A stretch of DNA of 64,000 nt from Jackrogersella multiformis (taxonomy: Eukaryota > Ascomycota > Sordariomycetes > Xylariales > Hypoxylaceae), in NCBI GenBank assembly GCA_902806575.1, contig CADCXD010000018.1, positions 3,348,001 through 3,412,000 on the forward strand, in the 5' to 3' direction. The notes beneath the pieces are model-generated. The model was given only the letters and a program-made list of their open reading frames with translations, made no database searches and was not told where the DNA came from. Below, piece after piece: positions 62,364-64,000 of this stretch (the stretch's first letter is position 1; each line of letters begins with the position of its first letter). The translations under genes and the position numbers were made by a program.

Positions 62364-63285
62364 GACGGCATTGTTGACGATGTTTTTAGGGGAATCTTTT
62401 TCTCAGCAAGACCCTAGGTACCTAGGTATTGATGTGGTTCACTACCTAGGTAGTTAGCCCTTGGGATTGGAACCTGTAAACTGGTAAATAGTATTTGCAA
62501 GTTGCGAGTTGCGAGTTGTATGTTGTAGGAGGAATAATTAATTATAGGACGGTGGAGCTTCTACGGATATACTTCCCAAGGTTCCGTGTTGTTGATTTGA
62601 TTTTATCGAGGCATGCATCAATGTGCTGTATTGGCTTATCGATAAACCCTCAAAGCCCTGGATCTGCTTATCCTTTTCCGTTTTAGGTGGTGGGGCTCGC
62701 GCTAGCCGAATTATAGTGGACCGACCAATTCCTACCGTCTACACTACCTAGGTACCTAGGTACTCAACCCCTGACCCCTGAGACATTGACCAATCTTTCT
62801 CCTTTAAATTCGATCGACATTTTCATAAGGCAGAATATCTTTATTCTAGCACGTGAATAAGGTCATCAATATGAAAGTCGTATTATGCTTATGTATGGCA
62901 TTGTGTTCGATACTTTAATGCACCTTACTATTACGAGATAAGTCTATCTCTATCCGTACTTACATAAAGAACTAGACGAATGGGGGTCGAGAGGTTATAC
63001 CATCCGTTGGGACAACAATGTCGAAGAGAAGCGTTAAAGTATATACCTAGGTACCTAAGCTTGAATTTATTCCGTCCCTATCATTTTATCGTCAGTTCAC
63101 AGAAAACCCATTCCCACGCGCCGTATGCCGAGACCCTCATAGTCCCTAAGAAAGCTGTGACCCGGTACTCATGAACCCCAAACGATCTAGCCTGGAGCAA
63201 GTATCCCACCCCCCTTACCCTTCTGTGGTAGCATACCCTCTTTCCCCCTTCCCCATTTCCCCCCTTTTTTATATGCCCCACCCAC
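62364..63285. other. Gene-free spacer
   Basis: About 920 bp. Doubled intergenic palindromes at about 62412-62429 and 62745-62762 and one near 63042-63056. Open frames of 63-66 codons are unconvincing. Confidence 0.5.
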
Positions 63286-63738
63286 CTACTCCTTCCCGCA
63301 CCCCCTAGAGCACTGGTCGACGCTCACGCAGCGGCAGGCGGCGCACGTGCCGGCGAGGATGATGGTCAGGTCGCCGGACACGGGGTCGCAGTGGGCGCCG
63401 CTGTTGCTCGCCGAGCACAGCGCCGTGGTGCCGGGGGTCCCGCAGTCGAGCCGCCACGACGCCGGCGCTTCTTGCTTGTCGCCCGCCGGCGCCGCCAGCA
63501 CCGCCGCCGCGCTGCACTGCAGGGCGAGAACCATCAGGAAGGATGGGGTCTTGCGGCGCGTGTTAGCCTGGGCTCGTTACTCCCCGTGCGCGGTTCAGTG
63601 TCAGGGTAGGGTAGGGTAGGCTGAGTTGTGGGGCGCGTGTTGAGATGGATTAGGTAGATATATAGGCATATGTTTTGCACGAGCGAGTGACGGTGTGTAG
63701 ATATGAGTGAGCGGGTGAGTGGGTAAGCGAACCTTCAT
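63286..63738 (-). CDS. Small secreted cysteine-rich protein
   Basis: Not assigned to a known family. Two minus-strand exons, 63733-63738 (ATG AAG) and 63286-63549, across a 183-bp intron, give 89 residues: signal peptide MKTPSFLMVLALQCSAAAVLAAP (cleavage near residue 22), then about 65 mature residues with eight Cys spaced C-x8-C-x8-C-x14-C-x2-C-x1-C-x5-C-x3-C. The size, secretion signal and even Cys count are those of small secreted proteins with four disulfides, such as candidate effectors or surface proteins. The two-codon first exon and its weak donor (GTTCGC) are uncertain; an alternative start is the Met at 63532-63534, which would shorten the signal peptide. Coding DNA is very GC-rich compared with its flanks. 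No function is claimed. Confidence 0.6.
63550..63732 (-). other. Proposed intron containing GGGTA repeats
   Basis: Intron of the small secreted protein gene. On the plus strand, positions 63604-63621 read CAGGGTAGGGTAGGGTAG, three GGGTA units that could form a short G-rich fold. It also has alternating GAGTGAGCGGGTGAGTGGG. It lies away from any chromosome end seen here and differs from the usual TTAGGG telomere unit. Confidence 0.5.
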
Positions 63739-63954
63739 CTTGCTAGTTGAACTAGATTCTTCAGGCCTTAAGTCGTGAATCGAGGGCTTGTCAGCCGTCA
63801 CGCAAGGGATCCCCGTTCGCGATACGATGAACGCGAGGGAGATAATATACAGCGAGGAAGCGAAGTCGAGTCGAGTCGCTTCAGCAGACCAAGATGATCG
63901 GCGGCGTCGTTGACTTATCTAGCAGAGATTTGCGGGCGCGGGTTAGCATCCAAC

Positions 63955-64000
63955 ATGGCTGGCACCTTACCATTCTCCCAGCTCGCCGCAGCCTGGGAGA
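63955..64000 (+). CDS. Possible 5' end of a gene running off the window
   Basis: An ATG in good context (AACATGGCT) opens a frame MAGTLPFSQLAAAWE that is still open at the right edge. Composition (GC-rich, no rare codons) resembles coding DNA, but only 15 codons are visible, so this is a weak call and no family can be named. Confidence 0.25.
   Translation, partial: MAGTLPFSQLAAAWE

Noticed and set aside
63595..63625. Three GGGTA units resembling a telomere repeat
   Set aside because: Unit is not TTAGGG, only three copies, and it lies in a proposed intron with ordinary sequence on both sides.

Overview
The window is nuclear DNA of a filamentous ascomycete, probably a Sordariomycete and perhaps Xylariales. 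The evidence is many short introns of about 46-160 bp with GT-AG ends and CTAAC/CTGAC-like branch sites, fungal-specific families (cellobiose dehydrogenase, Zn2Cys6 factor, DAL5-type transporter, fungal HAUS6), one 6.2-kb block stripped of G and C in the manner of repeat-induced point mutation (RIP), and many intergenic palindromes built on CCTAGGTA. Exon maps were worked out by eye from reading frames, splice signals and remembered family alignments. No transcript data were available.

Left part (1-32 kb), mostly well-spaced housekeeping and lignocellulose genes: an intact CBM1-bearing cellobiose dehydrogenase (687-3803, 12 exons); an Mpv17/PMP22-family membrane protein (4535-5559, minus); an 1858-residue ankyrin/coiled-coil protein (6798-12374, minus); UDP-glucose 4-epimerase with one GC-AG intron (13917-15324, minus); a SUN-domain nuclear-envelope protein (17626-21222); FAD synthase (22278-23382, minus); the DEAD-box helicase Dbp4 (24021-26522, minus); then a divergent pair, choline oxidase (26955-28668, minus) and betaine aldehyde dehydrogenase (30006-31508, plus), which together convert choline to glycine betaine.

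Middle part (32-50 kb): a small sulfotransferase-like protein; then a compact group of an M28 glutamate carboxypeptidase II-like peptidase, an M20 peptidase-like protein whose metal site looks altered, and a divergently transcribed DAL5/ACS-type MFS transporter. The group looks like an uptake-and-hydrolysis unit for an acylated or peptide-bound amino acid. It stops about 190 bp before a RIP-ruined Ty3/Gypsy element (40515-46669) with two recognisable LTRs and a decayed reverse transcriptase. Next come an 812-bp element with perfect 125-bp inverted termini, a probable solo LTR, a tRNA-like relic and gene-free DNA.

Right part (50-64 kb): a cupin protein, a Zn2Cys6 transcription factor and a cytochrome P450 lie together and could be a small metabolic cluster. 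They are followed by a tiny hypothetical protein, a CmcJ/NvfI/AsaB-like oxidoreductase, the augmin subunit HAUS6, a small secreted 8-cysteine protein, and possibly the first codons of a gene leaving the window.
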